Of a stretch of 64,000 nucleotides of DNA, positions 17,622 through 26,970 are shown one piece after another. Within the stretch, counting starts at the first letter, position 1, and every line of letters starts with the position of its first letter. Location of the stretch: positions 434,001 to 498,000 of the forward strand of contig NZ_PXYA01000001.1 in assembly GCF_003841405.1 (NCBI RefSeq). The letters are read 5' to 3'. A model generated the notes under the pieces. The model saw only the letters and a program-made list of their open reading frames with translations, made no database searches and was not told the origin of the DNA. The translations under genes and the position numbers were made by a program. This DNA is from Tetragenococcus halophilus subsp. halophilus DSM 20339 (GTDB lineage Bacteria; Bacillota; Bacilli; Lactobacillales; Enterococcaceae).

Positions 17622-18662
17622 ATGATTATTATTATGAAACCAAGCGCAACAAAAAAACAAGTAACTAGCGTGATTGATCGAATCAAAGATATCGGTTTAG
17701 ATGTACAAATAAATCAAGATAAAGAACAGGTGGTTTTAGGCCTGCTTGGAGACACGCGAAGTGTACAGGATATAGCTTTTCGTAGTTACGAAGGGGTAGA
17801 TACGACGATTCGTATCAGCAATACCTATAAATTAACTTCCCGTGAATTTCATCCGCAAGATACAGTCGTGGATGTAGATGGCGTTAAAATTGGAGACGGA
17901 AGTTTTATTACGATGGCAGGTCCTTGTTCAGTAGAGGGCTTGGATCAAATCCGACAAACTGCACAAATCGCTAAAGCTGGTGGCGCAAAAATTTTAAGAG
18001 GAGGGGCTTTTAAACCTCGGACTTCTCCTTATGCTTTTCAAGGCTTGGAAGAAGAGGGACTAAAGTACTTAAGACAGGCAGCAGATGAACTAGATATGAA
18101 AGTTATCACTGAAGTCATGGATGAATCTCATATTGATTTGGTTGCACAATACAGTGACATTTTACAAATTGGTGCACGTAATATGCAAAACTTTAAACTT
18201 CTAGCAGCTGTAGGGAAAACGGGTAAACCCATTGGCTTAAAACGAGGAATTTCTGGTACGATCAATGAATGGCTTAACGCAGCAGAATACGTGGCAGTTG
18301 CTGGAAAAAGTCCCGTAATATTTATTGAAAGAGGGATTCGTACATTTGAAGATGCTACGCGTAATACCTTTGATTTAAGCGCTGTTCCCTTGATTAAAAA
18401 AATGAGTCATTTTCCGATCATTGTGGATCCAAGTCACGGGACAGGTGTATGGGATTTAGTGCCACCAATGGCCCGTGCCGGAGTTGCAGCAGGCGCTGAT
18501 GGAATGATCGTTGAAATTCATCCAGCCCCAGAAAATGCTTGGTCCGATGGTCAACAATCATTAAATGAAGATACTTACCGTAAAATGATGCAAGAAATTG
18601 AAGTGTTAAATGCTGCTATGAATGAGATTCATTCATTAGAGATGCTTACTGCTGGGAGGTAG
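17622..18662 (+). CDS. aroF: DAHP synthase (3-deoxy-7-phosphoheptulonate synthase), type I-beta with N-terminal regulatory domain
   Basis: A 346-residue enzyme condensing PEP and erythrose 4-phosphate, the entry to the shikimate pathway. Residues 1-70 form the small ferredoxin-like domain seen in Thermotoga-type enzymes, which mediates feedback control. The barrel follows with AGPCSVEG, GGAFKPRTSPYAFQG, GARNMQN, KRG and DPSHGTG. No chorismate mutase domain is fused. AGGTAGGG precedes the ATG, 17 bases after aroE. Confidence 0.93.
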   Translation: MIIIMKPSATKKQVTSVIDRIKDIGLDVQINQDKEQVVLGLLGDTRSVQDIAFRSYEGVDTTIRISNTYKLTSREFHPQDTVVDVDGVKIGDGSFITMAGPCSVEGLDQIRQTAQIAKAGGAKILRGGAFKPRTSPYAFQGLEEEGLKYLRQAADELDMKVITEVMDESHIDLVAQYSDILQIGARNMQNFKLLAAVGKTGKPIGLKRGISGTINEWLNAAEYVAVAGKSPVIFIERGIRTFEDATRNTFDLSAVPLIKKMSHFPIIVDPSHGTGVWDLVPPMARAGVAAGADGMIVEIHPAPENAWSDGQQSLNEDTYRKMMQEIEVLNAAMNEIHSLEMLTAGR

Positions 18663-18666
18663 AAAA

Positions 18667-19725
18667 ATGCTGCTAACAGTTAATTTAAAAGAACACAACT
18701 ATCAAATAAAGATTCAGAAAAGCAGTTTAACCAACATTGGCGAGTGGCTAAAAGATATTTGGTCAAAGCGCAAAATCGCTATTATCACAGATAGCACAGT
18801 AAACCAACTTTACACACAAAAAGTTGAAAGATCACTTACAGATAGTGGATTTGCAGTAACTATTATGGAAGTAGCAAGTGGTGAAAGCAGTAAGTCTTTA
18901 GCTATGGCAGAAAAGCTTTATGCAGAATTGGCACAAAATTATTTTACTAAAAGTGATGGTATCATCGCCTTAGGCGGCGGTGTTATCGGTGATCTAGCCG
19001 GTTTTGTGGCTGCAACTTATATGCGAGGACTAGCTTTTGTACAAGTGCCTACGTCTTTACTAGCACAAGTAGATTCTAGCATTGGAGGGAAAACTGCTGT
19101 AAATACAACTGCAGCTAAAAATTTAGTAGGCACATTTTATCAGCCTGAAGGTGTTCTTATCGATCCTGATGTTTTGTCCACTCTGCCCCAAAAGCATTTA
19201 GAAGAAGGAATTGCTGAAATTGTCAAAGCAGCAGCGATTGCTGACGATCAATTATGGCAATTCCTCGATCGTTTGCAGGATACAGTGGATTTAAAACAAC
19301 ATGCTGAAGAAGTCATCATTGCTGCTTTAAAAGTAAAACAAGAAGTTGTTGAAAAAGATGAATTCGATCAAAACCAACGTTTAATACTGAACTTTGGTCA
19401 CACAATTGGCCATGCCATTGAAAAAACAATTGGTTACGGTAAAATCAGTCATGGCGAAAGTGTAGCGATTGGCATGCTAAAGATTACAGCACATGCCGAA
19501 GAAATCGGTCTAACAGCTAAAAACACAACAAAAGAATTACAGCAAATGTTAGATAAATTTCATTTACCTACTGAGCTTTCAGATTGGGATCCATTGCAAA
19601 TCAATAAAGCGATTATTCATGATAAAAAAGTAAGAGACAATCAGTTAAACATTGTTTTACTAGAAAAAATCGGTCAAGCTAAGATTGTCCCTATTCATTT
19701 AGAAAAAATGAAAGAATATTTATAA
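18667..19725 (+). CDS. aroB: 3-Dehydroquinate synthase
   Basis: A 352-residue NAD- and Zn-dependent enzyme converting DAHP to 3-dehydroquinate. It shows GGGVIGDLAGFVAATYMRG, QVPTSLLAQVDSSIGGKTAVN, EGIAEIVKAA, and the Zn histidines in NFGHTIGHAIE and HGESVAIGM. The ribosome site GGGAGG overlaps the end of aroF, 4 bases upstream, implying coupling. Confidence 0.94.
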   Translation: MLLTVNLKEHNYQIKIQKSSLTNIGEWLKDIWSKRKIAIITDSTVNQLYTQKVERSLTDSGFAVTIMEVASGESSKSLAMAEKLYAELAQNYFTKSDGIIALGGGVIGDLAGFVAATYMRGLAFVQVPTSLLAQVDSSIGGKTAVNTTAAKNLVGTFYQPEGVLIDPDVLSTLPQKHLEEGIAEIVKAAAIADDQLWQFLDRLQDTVDLKQHAEEVIIAALKVKQEVVEKDEFDQNQRLILNFGHTIGHAIEKTIGYGKISHGESVAIGMLKITAHAEEIGLTAKNTTKELQQMLDKFHLPTELSDWDPLQINKAIIHDKKVRDNQLNIVLLEKIGQAKIVPIHLEKMKEYL

Positions 19726-19739
19726 AGGAGAACTAAATT

Positions 19740-20906
19740 ATGCGCTATATCACAGCAGGAGAATCTCACGGACCACAATTAACCGCAATTATTGAGGGTT
19801 TACCAGCAGGTTTAGCTTTATCACCAGAAGATATCAATGACGAACTAGCTCGTCGGCAAGTTGGTTATGGTCGGGGCGGTAGAATGATCATCGAAACAGA
19901 TCAAGTGCAAATTACTTCAGGTTTGCGCCATGGAAAAACATTAGGATCGCCGTTAACCTTAGTTATTGAGAATAAGGACTGGAAAAATTGGCAAAAAGTT
20001 ATGGGAATAGAAGCTGTGCCAGAAAAGCAAAAAAAGATGCGACGAGTAGCTAGACCTCGTCCAGGTCACGCAGATTTAGCTGGTGGTATGAAATATCATC
20101 ATCAAGACTTGCGTAATGTGTTGGAACGGTCATCGGCTAGAGAAACTGCATTACGCACAGCTGTTGGTGCAGTAAGCAAAAAAATATTGAAAGAACTTGG
20201 TATTGAAGTTGCAGGACATGTTCGTATGCTAGGTGGCATTGCCTCTACAATTCCTGAGGCGATTAACCTTAGAGAAATTAAAGAAAAGTCCGAAGCTTCT
20301 GATGTAAGGGTTATTGATCCCAGCGTTGAACAGCCTATCCGTGATTTAATCGATCAAACAAAGAAAAACGGTGATACCATCGGAGGTGTGGTAGAAGTTT
20401 TAGTAGGAGGCGTTCCTGCAGGTCTGGGAAGTTATGTACAATGGGATAAAAAATTAGATGCTAAAATCGCCCAAGCAGTAGTGAGTATTAACGCTTTTAA
20501 AGGAGCAGAATTTGGCGTAGGATTTGAGGCTGGACAACTAACTGGTTCAAAGGTGATGGATGAAATTATTTGGAGTAAAGATGAAGGCTACACTCGTCGC
20601 TCAAACAATCTAGGAGGCTTTGAAGGAGGAATGACAAATGGGCAGCCGATTGTTGTTCGTGGTGTTATGAAGCCTATTCCGACTTTGTATAAACCTTTAA
20701 AAAGCGTTGATATCGATACAAAAGAGCCTTATAAGGCTAGTGTGGAGCGTTCTGATAGTACAGCAGTCCCAGCAGCCAGCGTTGTTTGTGAAAATGTGGT
20801 GGCAACAGTTGTTGCACAAGAAATCTTAGAAAAATTTTCTAGTGATTCATTTACAGAGTTACAAGAAGCCGTCACAAATTACCGAGAGTATCTAAAAAAT
20901 TATTAG
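19740..20906 (+). CDS. aroC: Chorismate synthase
   Basis: A 388-residue FMN-dependent enzyme making chorismate from EPSP. The N-terminal [43 protein letters not shown] and [16 protein letters not shown] motifs are intact, as are the C-terminal [13 protein letters not shown] and [17 protein letters not shown] precedes the ATG. No defect is seen. Confidence 0.95.
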   Translation: MRYITAGESHGPQLTAIIEGLPAGLALSPEDINDELARRQVGYGRGGRMIIETDQVQITSGLRHGKTLGSPLTLVIENKDWKNWQKVMGIEAVPEKQKKMRRVARPRPGHADLAGGMKYHHQDLRNVLERSSARETALRTAVGAVSKKILKELGIEVAGHVRMLGGIASTIPEAINLREIKEKSEASDVRVIDPSVEQPIRDLIDQTKKNGDTIGGVVEVLVGGVPAGLGSYVQWDKKLDAKIAQAVVSINAFKGAEFGVGFEAGQLTGSKVMDEIIWSKDEGYTRRSNNLGGFEGGMTNGQPIVVRGVMKPIPTLYKPLKSVDIDTKEPYKASVERSDSTAVPAASVVCENVVATVVAQEILEKFSSDSFTELQEAVTNYREYLKNY

Positions 20907-20917
20907 GAGAATTTCCC

Positions 20918-22011
20918 ATGTCAAAACAAAATATGATGATTATCGGGCTAGGTTTAATCGGTTCATCTTTGGCTGTATGTATAAAAAAAGAGCATCCAGA
21001 TGTTTTTTTGTATGGCTGGGATCATGAAAAAACAAGTAAAATAGCCAAAGAAAATAAAATCGTTGACCAAATTCCGCAAGACTTTGCTGAAGCTGCAAAA
21101 AAAGTGATGTTATCTTATTAGCTGTTCCTATAATGACCGCGCAAAATTATTTAAAAAAATTAGCGGAACTTCCATTAAAAAAGGAAGTAATTATTACGGA
21201 TACTGGGAGTACAAAACAAAAAATGGTGGAAATAGCAAATTTTCACCATTTAAATTTCATTGGTGGACATCCAATGGCAGGTTCACATAAATCAGGGATT
21301 CTAGCATGCGATGAATTTCTTTTTGAAAATGCTTATTATATTTTTACTCCTCTATACAAAGAACAAAAGTATCAAGTCGAACAATTAAAAAAGTTGTTTT
21401 TGGGTACAAGAGCAAAATATGTATTACTAAAACCAGAAGAGCATGATGAAATTACCGGCATGTTAAGTCATTTACCTCATATTATTGCTTCGGCACTGGT
21501 TGAGCAAGCAGATTTTTTAAACCCAAAATATCCACGAGCACAACAATTAGCGGCAGGCGGTTTTCGAGATATCACGCGCATCGCTTCATCTGATCCGCAG
21601 ATGTGGACAGACATTTTGTTAAGCAATCGTCAGATATTGCTAGAGCTGATAGAAAAATGGCAAATAAAGGTTTCTGAAATTTCTACTTTATTAAAAGCTG
21701 GAGACAGCAAGCAAATACAACAATTTTTTTCAAATGCTAAAAGCTTGCGCGATCGTCTTCCGATCGACGATAAGGGAGCTATACCTGCTTTTTATGATTT
21801 ATTTGTGGATGTATTGGATCAACCAGGCAGCATTGCCGAAATTACTGGTTTGCTGGGAAAATTTCAAATTTCTTTAACCAATATTAAAATTTTGGAAACC
21901 CGCGAAGAAATCAGCGGCGTATTACAGTTAACTTTTAAAACAGAGAGAGAGTTACAGGCTGCAAAGGCACATATTGAAGAAAATACGGACTATGATTGTC
22001 GTTTCGCCTAA
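20918..22011 (+). pseudogene. tyrA: Prephenate dehydrogenase split by a -1 frameshift at A7 (slippery site or decay)
   Basis: TyrA oxidises prephenate toward tyrosine. The 5' frame (20918-21121) has the NAD-binding GLGLIGSS and ends KKVMLSY-stop. The 3' frame continues with LAVPIMTAQNYL, GGHPMAGSHKSG, HLPHIIASAL and a C-terminal ACT domain (LFVDVLDQPGSIAEITGLL). The break is at seven A's, 21097-21103. Slipping back one base at A-AAA-AAA gives KKSDVILLAVP, the expected sequence, and a 364-residue product of normal length. Options are programmed -1 frameshifting, polymerase slippage, a one-base deletion, or a sequencing error. Confidence 0.85.
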
Positions 22012-22022
22012 GGAGGAGAAGT

Positions 22023-23306
22023 ATGAAATTAATAAATGCGGATTACTTGCAAGGTACAGTTGAAATCCCCCCAGATAAATCTATTGCTCATCGTAGTATT
22101 ATGTTCGGTGCAATTGCTGAAGGGCAAACGACCATTCATAACTTTTTACGAGCTGAAGACTGCTTAAATACACTACAAGCTTTTCAAGCATTAGGCGTTC
22201 CTATCTATGATGATAAAAAAAATATAAGGATAACTGGCGTAGGTTTTGCTGGTTTAAAACCAGCAAATAGTATCATTAATGTAGGAAACTCGGGAACAAC
22301 GATGCGTTTACTTTTGGGAATTTTAGCGGGTACAACTTTTGAAACAACATTATCCGGGGATGCTTCATTAAATCAACGTCCTATGGCGCGGGTGATGGAT
22401 CCTTTGAAACAAATGGGGGCAGAAGTAACTGGCAATAATCATAGTGAGTTTCCGCCCGTTACGGTAAAAACTAATGCTAAATTACAAGCGATTGAGTATC
22501 ATATGCCAATCGCAAGTGCGCAAGTAAAGTCTGCTATTCTTTTTGCAGCGTTGCAAGCCGAGGGCGTGACAAAGATTATTGAAAAAGAAGTCTCTCGCAA
22601 TCACACAGAAGAGATGATTACGCAATTTGGTGGAAAAATTCAAGTTAAACAAAAAACAATTATGCTTCCTGGTTCTCAAAGACTAAAAGGACAAGAATTA
22701 CGTGTTCCTGGAGATATCTCTTCAGCTGCTTTCTTTTTAGTCGCAGGCGCTATTGTTCCAAATAGTAAAATAACTTTAAAAAATGTTGGTCTCAATCCTA
22801 CTCGTACTGGCATAATTGATGTCATGCAAGAGATGGGGGCAGATATCCAATTTACACAAACAGATCAAAAAAATGGTGCTGCGACCTTAATAGTAAAAAG
22901 TTCCGAACTAAAAGCAACGACTATCGAGGGTTCCTTGATCCCACGCGTCATTGATGAACTACCTATTATAGCATTATTGGCTACTCAAGCAGAAGGAACG
23001 ACTGTGATCAAAGACGCGCAAGAATTGAAAGTGAAAGAAACAAATCGGATTGATACAACAGCGCAAGAATTGAAAAAAATGGGCGCAAATATTGCTGCAA
23101 CAGATGATGGGCTGGTTATTAAAGGAAAAACAACTTTACATACCGCTAAAGTCTCTAGTCATAATGATCATCGGATCGGTATGATGTTACAAATTGCAGC
23201 ACTTTTGAGCAGGAGAGACGTAGAGCTAGAAAATCCAGAAGCTATTGCTGTATCTTATCCTCATTTTTTTCAAGATATCAAGTATTTAGCAAAAAGGAAG
23301 TGTTAA
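22023..23306 (+). CDS. aroA: EPSP synthase (3-phosphoshikimate 1-carboxyvinyltransferase), class II-like
   Basis: About 427 residues joining shikimate 3-phosphate and PEP. It has [39 protein letters not shown], the catalytic Asp in PRVIDELPI, and KVKETNRI near the end. ATG 22023 follows AAGGAGGAG; a longer frame from 21996 would overlap tyrA and lacks a ribosome site. The tyrA stop is 11 bases upstream. Confidence 0.94.
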   Translation: MKLINADYLQGTVEIPPDKSIAHRSIMFGAIAEGQTTIHNFLRAEDCLNTLQAFQALGVPIYDDKKNIRITGVGFAGLKPANSIINVGNSGTTMRLLLGILAGTTFETTLSGDASLNQRPMARVMDPLKQMGAEVTGNNHSEFPPVTVKTNAKLQAIEYHMPIASAQVKSAILFAALQAEGVTKIIEKEVSRNHTEEMITQFGGKIQVKQKTIMLPGSQRLKGQELRVPGDISSAAFFLVAGAIVPNSKITLKNVGLNPTRTGIIDVMQEMGADIQFTQTDQKNGAATLIVKSSELKATTIEGSLIPRVIDELPIIALLATQAEGTTVIKDAQELKVKETNRIDTTAQELKKMGANIAATDDGLVIKGKTTLHTAKVSSHNDHRIGMMLQIAALLSRRDVELENPEAIAVSYPHFFQDIKYLAKRKC

Positions 23307-23307
23307 C

Positions 23308-23817
23308 ATGAATATTATATTAATCGGCTTTATGGGAGCAGGAAAAACAACAATTGGACGACTTTTAGCAGAAAAACTTCATACAGAGCAACATGATTTT
23401 GATAAAATTATAGTAGAACAAATAGGGATGAGTATTGCTGATTATTTTGCCAGTTATGGCAGTGAGTCATTCCGTGAAATTGAAACAAAGGTTTTAGAAC
23501 AAAGTTTGACTTTAGATGGCATTATTTCAACAGGTGGCGGTATCGTAATGAAAAAAGAAAATCAACACTTTTTACAAGGACACCCCAATGTGATTTATTT
23601 AAAAGCTGACTTAGATGAGTTAGTCCATCGCGTAGTATTAGACAAGCGTAATGTGCGCCCCCTAGCAAGTTCAAAATCAATAGATGAAATTCGGGAAGTT
23701 TACCTTCCACGAATTAGCTTATATGAAAAAAGTGCAAATTTAGTTATCGATACAACAACAAAAAAACCGGAAGACATCGTACAAGAAATTTTAGATAAAG
23801 TAGAGGTATTTCAATGA
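23308..23817 (+). CDS. aroK: Shikimate kinase
   Basis: A 169-residue P-loop kinase phosphorylating shikimate. Walker A is GFMGAGKTTIG at residue 7, followed by the substrate residues in HDFDKII, FREIE and GGGIV, and by the lid RNVRPL. It starts 1 base after aroA and overlaps pheA by 4 bases. Confidence 0.93.
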   Translation: MNIILIGFMGAGKTTIGRLLAEKLHTEQHDFDKIIVEQIGMSIADYFASYGSESFREIETKVLEQSLTLDGIISTGGGIVMKKENQHFLQGHPNVIYLKADLDELVHRVVLDKRNVRPLASSKSIDEIREVYLPRISLYEKSANLVIDTTTKKPEDIVQEILDKVEVFQ

Positions 23818-24647
23818 AAGTTGGCTATTTAGGTCCTAAGAGTTCATTTACTTTCCAAGCAGCTAATGAAATTTTCCCAGAAAATACATTAATTCCATTT
23901 GCTTCTATTCCATTGACAATTGAGCAACTTGAGAACAAGACGCTTGATTTTGCAGTTGTTCCTATTGAAAATTCTTTGGAGGGATCGGTACACGCTACGG
24001 TCGATTATTTATTTGACCAGACAGCTATTACTATAAAAAAAGAAGTAATCTTACCCATACGCCAACAACTGTTGGGTACACATTTTGTCGAACAAGTTAA
24101 AAAAGTTCTTTCGCATCCCCAAGCATTGGCACAAACAGAACAATACTTAAAAAAACATTTTCCAGAAGTACTATTAGAAGCAGTCAGCTCAACAACAGCC
24201 GCAGCTCAATATGTGGCAGAACATCCTCATGATAAAGTTTTAGCGATTGCTTCAAAAAAAGCTGCTGAAGAATATGGTTTACAAATTTTAGCAAAAGATA
24301 TCCAAGATAACTCAATGAATAAAACACGTTTTTGGCTATTAAGCATGGATAAAGATAAGCAAAATCTTGCTAGATACCAAAATAAAAAAGTGACTTTATT
24401 TGTTAGCTTACCAGCCAATTTACCCGGCGCTCTTCACCAAGTATTATCGGCTTTTGCTTGGCGTAAGATTGATTTAGCCAAAATCGAATCCAGACCCTTA
24501 AAGACTTATTTAGGTGAGTACTTTTTCATTATTGATATTCTACTCAATGAAAATGAAGTATTAATTGAAAATGCAATAAAAGAAATTGAATTACTACATG
24601 CTAAAGTTCAATGGGTAGGGAATTATCCAGTTGATGAAATTACTTAA
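23814..24647 (+). CDS. pheA: Prephenate dehydratase
   Basis: A 277-residue monofunctional dehydratase making phenylpyruvate. The catalytic domain begins KVGYLGPKSSFTFQAA and contains VVPIENSLEGSVHATVDYL and the NKTRFWLL motif. A C-terminal ACT domain with ESRPLKTYLGEYFFIID should give phenylalanine feedback. It is the last aro gene and is followed by a terminator. The Phe/Tyr leader at the head of the operon fits its end products. Confidence 0.94.
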   Translation: MKVGYLGPKSSFTFQAANEIFPENTLIPFASIPLTIEQLENKTLDFAVVPIENSLEGSVHATVDYLFDQTAITIKKEVILPIRQQLLGTHFVEQVKKVLSHPQALAQTEQYLKKHFPEVLLEAVSSTTAAAQYVAEHPHDKVLAIASKKAAEEYGLQILAKDIQDNSMNKTRFWLLSMDKDKQNLARYQNKKVTLFVSLPANLPGALHQVLSAFAWRKIDLAKIESRPLKTYLGEYFFIIDILLNENEVLIENAIKEIELLHAKVQWVGNYPVDEIT

Positions 24648-24674
24648 AAACAATGCAGATGGCGTTGTTTTTTT
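24648..24674 (+). terminator. aro operon terminator
   Basis: AAACAATGC pairs with GCGTTGTTT (24662-24670, one G-U), followed by a run of T. It lies directly after the pheA stop. Confidence 0.8.
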
Positions 24675-24774
24675 GTTAAAATATCTTTAAAATGATTAAT
24701 TCTTTGATTTTCATTTTGCTTTATTACATAAGTATTGTATGCTATAAATTGAACAACGGTTTGGAGGAAAGTAA

Positions 24775-25917
24775 ATGAGCCGGATGGATAGATATAGACA
24801 TGAAAAAGGGCAAACGTCCAAGCAAAATTCACATAATAATATTTTCGCTCGAAGACAGCGTAGACAATCATCAGATGAGGATAGCGATCGTTTAGAGGAA
24901 TACGAACAAGATTATCAAAATAACTGGCAGTCCTTTGAAGAAGATTACTATGAAGCCGATAGAGAACATGCAGAAGATGAACCTCCTGGGAATCGCCCAA
25001 AAAAGAAAATTAAGAAAAAGCGCAAAAAGAAACATCCTTTTTTACGTTTTATTCTTACAGTACTCATTTTGTTGATTGCTTATTCTGGAATTTCATTTTA
25101 TATAGGTGAAAAAGTAGGAGAAAGTGAAGATAATGAAGCCCCGCAGGCAGAAAACTTTAATGGTTTTTCAGACGCCAATGGTGGCAATAATATTTTGCTT
25201 ATCGGTAGTGATAGCCGCGGCGAAGAAAATGCGCGGGCCGATACGATCATGGTTTTACAACTAGACGGTCCAGCTAAAAAACCTAAATTAGTTTCCTTTA
25301 TGCGGGATACCTATGTGAACATACCTGGTGCAGGAGACAATAAAATTAATGCTTCCTATGCCTACGGGGGCGCAGATTTGGTACGCCAGACATTATCTGA
25401 AAATTTTGGTATAGATTGTAAATATTATATGACATTGGATTTTGAAACTTTTGAGAAAGTTATCGATACATTATTTTCTAGTGGTGTAGATATTGATGCC
25501 GAAAAAGATATGAGTAAAAATCTAGAAACACCTATTAAAAAAGGTCCACAAAAAATGGACGGTCTAACGCTATTACAGTATGCACGTTTTCGTATGGATG
25601 AAGAAGGGGATTTTGGTCGTGTAAGGCGCCAGCAACAAGTCATTTCTGCTATTTTTAGTGAACTAAAAAATCCTATTGCGTTATTAAAACTACCTTATGC
25701 CGCAGGAAAAGCAATGGGCTATTCTGCTAATGATGTTCCGATGAGCTTTTTAGCAAAAAATAGTTTTTCAATTGCTAAAGGAGCTTCTGGAGTGGATCGT
25801 TTAAGCATACCTGCTGAAGATACCTGGAGTTATGGTCAAAGTTATGATGGCGGTAGCGTTTTGATCATGGATCAACAAGAAAATCAGCAAGCCATTCAAG
25901 ACTTTCTAGCAAAATAA
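24775..25917 (+). CDS. psr: LytR-CpsA-Psr (LCP) family cell-wall ligase
   Basis: A 380-residue type II membrane protein. It has a long acidic then lysine-rich cytoplasmic tail (1-85), one transmembrane helix near 88-110, and an extracellular LCP domain with NILLIGSDSRGEENARADT, SFMRDTYVNIPG, INASYAYGG and LLQYARFRMDEEGDFGRVRRQQ. LCP proteins transfer undecaprenyl-linked polymers such as teichoic acids or capsule to peptidoglycan. GGAGGAAAG precedes the ATG. The position after the aro operon matches psr in enterococci; the symbol is by synteny. Confidence 0.85.
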   Translation: MSRMDRYRHEKGQTSKQNSHNNIFARRQRRQSSDEDSDRLEEYEQDYQNNWQSFEEDYYEADREHAEDEPPGNRPKKKIKKKRKKKHPFLRFILTVLILLIAYSGISFYIGEKVGESEDNEAPQAENFNGFSDANGGNNILLIGSDSRGEENARADTIMVLQLDGPAKKPKLVSFMRDTYVNIPGAGDNKINASYAYGGADLVRQTLSENFGIDCKYYMTLDFETFEKVIDTLFSSGVDIDAEKDMSKNLETPIKKGPQKMDGLTLLQYARFRMDEEGDFGRVRRQQQVISAIFSELKNPIALLKLPYAAGKAMGYSANDVPMSFLAKNSFSIAKGASGVDRLSIPAEDTWSYGQSYDGGSVLIMDQQENQQAIQDFLAK

Positions 25918-26003
25918 TAACAAATGCTTCCAAATAAGTACTTGTTTATGCTATGATAATTATCGGAGTATGAAAAATGCTTGAATTGAAACGAGGATAA
26001 AGG

Positions 26004-26852
26004 ATGAAATTAGCAATAGTCACTGATAGTACAGCTTTCCTACCTGAAAGGGTGAGGAGGCATCCAGATTTGTTTGTTATACCCATTCCAGTCATTTTGG
26101 ACGGTAAAGTTTATAATGAGGATGTCGATATTCAAGCTGATGGATACTATAAGTTAATGAATGAAAGTAAAGAGTTTCCCAAAACTTCACAGCCAACTTT
26201 TGGTGAAACATTAGATTTATACAAGAAATTAAAAGAAAAAGGATATGACACGATTATCAGTATACACTTATCTTCCGGTATTTCAGGATATGTTAACAAT
26301 CTTGATAGTATCAAAGATAGTGTAGAAGGGATGACCATTATTCCTTATGACACTTTAATTACAAGCATGCCTATGGGACATATGGTGGAAGCGGCCTTGA
26401 ATATGCGGGATGCTGATAATTCTTTAAATGAAATTTTAGAACATTTAAATATCATTCGTGCGAATACCTACGCGTATTTAATTGTGGATGATTTAAATCA
26501 TCTAGTACGTGGTGGGCGTTTAACTAACGGTGCTGCTTTGATTGGTGGTTTATTAAAAATTAAGCCAGTGTTAAAGTTTGAAGACGGAAAAATCGTGTTA
26601 TTTGAAAAGATAAGGTCTACTAAAAAAGCACTGCGTCGTTGTGAAGAAGTGATTGGAGAACGTAAAAATGAAATCAATCACCCAGTAAAATTGTATGTTA
26701 TTCATGGAAATCACTTAGAATTAGCGAAAAAAGAAAAAGCACGCCTGGAAAAAAGTTACCCTGATATTACAGTGGAGATTGGCCATTTCGGCCCAGTAAT
26801 CGGTACTCATTTAGGAGAAAAAGCATTAGGCTTTGCTATATGCGCTGAATAA
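26004..26852 (+). CDS. DegV family fatty-acid-binding protein (FakB-like)
   Basis: A 282-residue DegV protein with the N-terminal AIVTDSTAFLP, TSQPTFGE, the fatty-acid-binding SIHLSSGISG, and GGRLTNGAALIGGLLKIKPVL. Such proteins present a bound fatty acid to the FakA kinase to make acyl phosphate for phospholipid synthesis. The acyl chain preference cannot be told from sequence. It is monocistronic, followed by a strong terminator shared with the convergent P450 gene. Confidence 0.87.
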   Translation: MKLAIVTDSTAFLPERVRRHPDLFVIPIPVILDGKVYNEDVDIQADGYYKLMNESKEFPKTSQPTFGETLDLYKKLKEKGYDTIISIHLSSGISGYVNNLDSIKDSVEGMTIIPYDTLITSMPMGHMVEAALNMRDADNSLNEILEHLNIIRANTYAYLIVDDLNHLVRGGRLTNGAALIGGLLKIKPVLKFEDGKIVLFEKIRSTKKALRRCEEVIGERKNEINHPVKLYVIHGNHLELAKKEKARLEKSYPDITVEIGHFGPVIGTHLGEKALGFAICAE

Positions 26853-26918
26853 AAGCAACATCATGAACTTATTAAATTAACCATAATATAATTATGTAAA
26901 CTAAATGCCATTATAATG

Positions 26919-26965
26919 AAACAAAACGCACAGAGCTAAAAAGTAGCATTCTGTGCGTTTTGTTT
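26919..26965. terminator. Bidirectional terminator
   Basis: AAACAAAACGCACAGA (26919-26934) and TCTGTGCGTTTTGTTT (26950-26965) are perfectly complementary and lie between the convergent degV-like and P450 genes. Confidence 0.93.
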
Positions 26966-26970
26966 GTAGT

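Noticed and set aside
24644-25000. 118-residue minus-strand frame opposite the LCP gene
   Set aside because: It lies over the terminator and the coding strand of a clear gene and has no recognisable domain or ribosome site.
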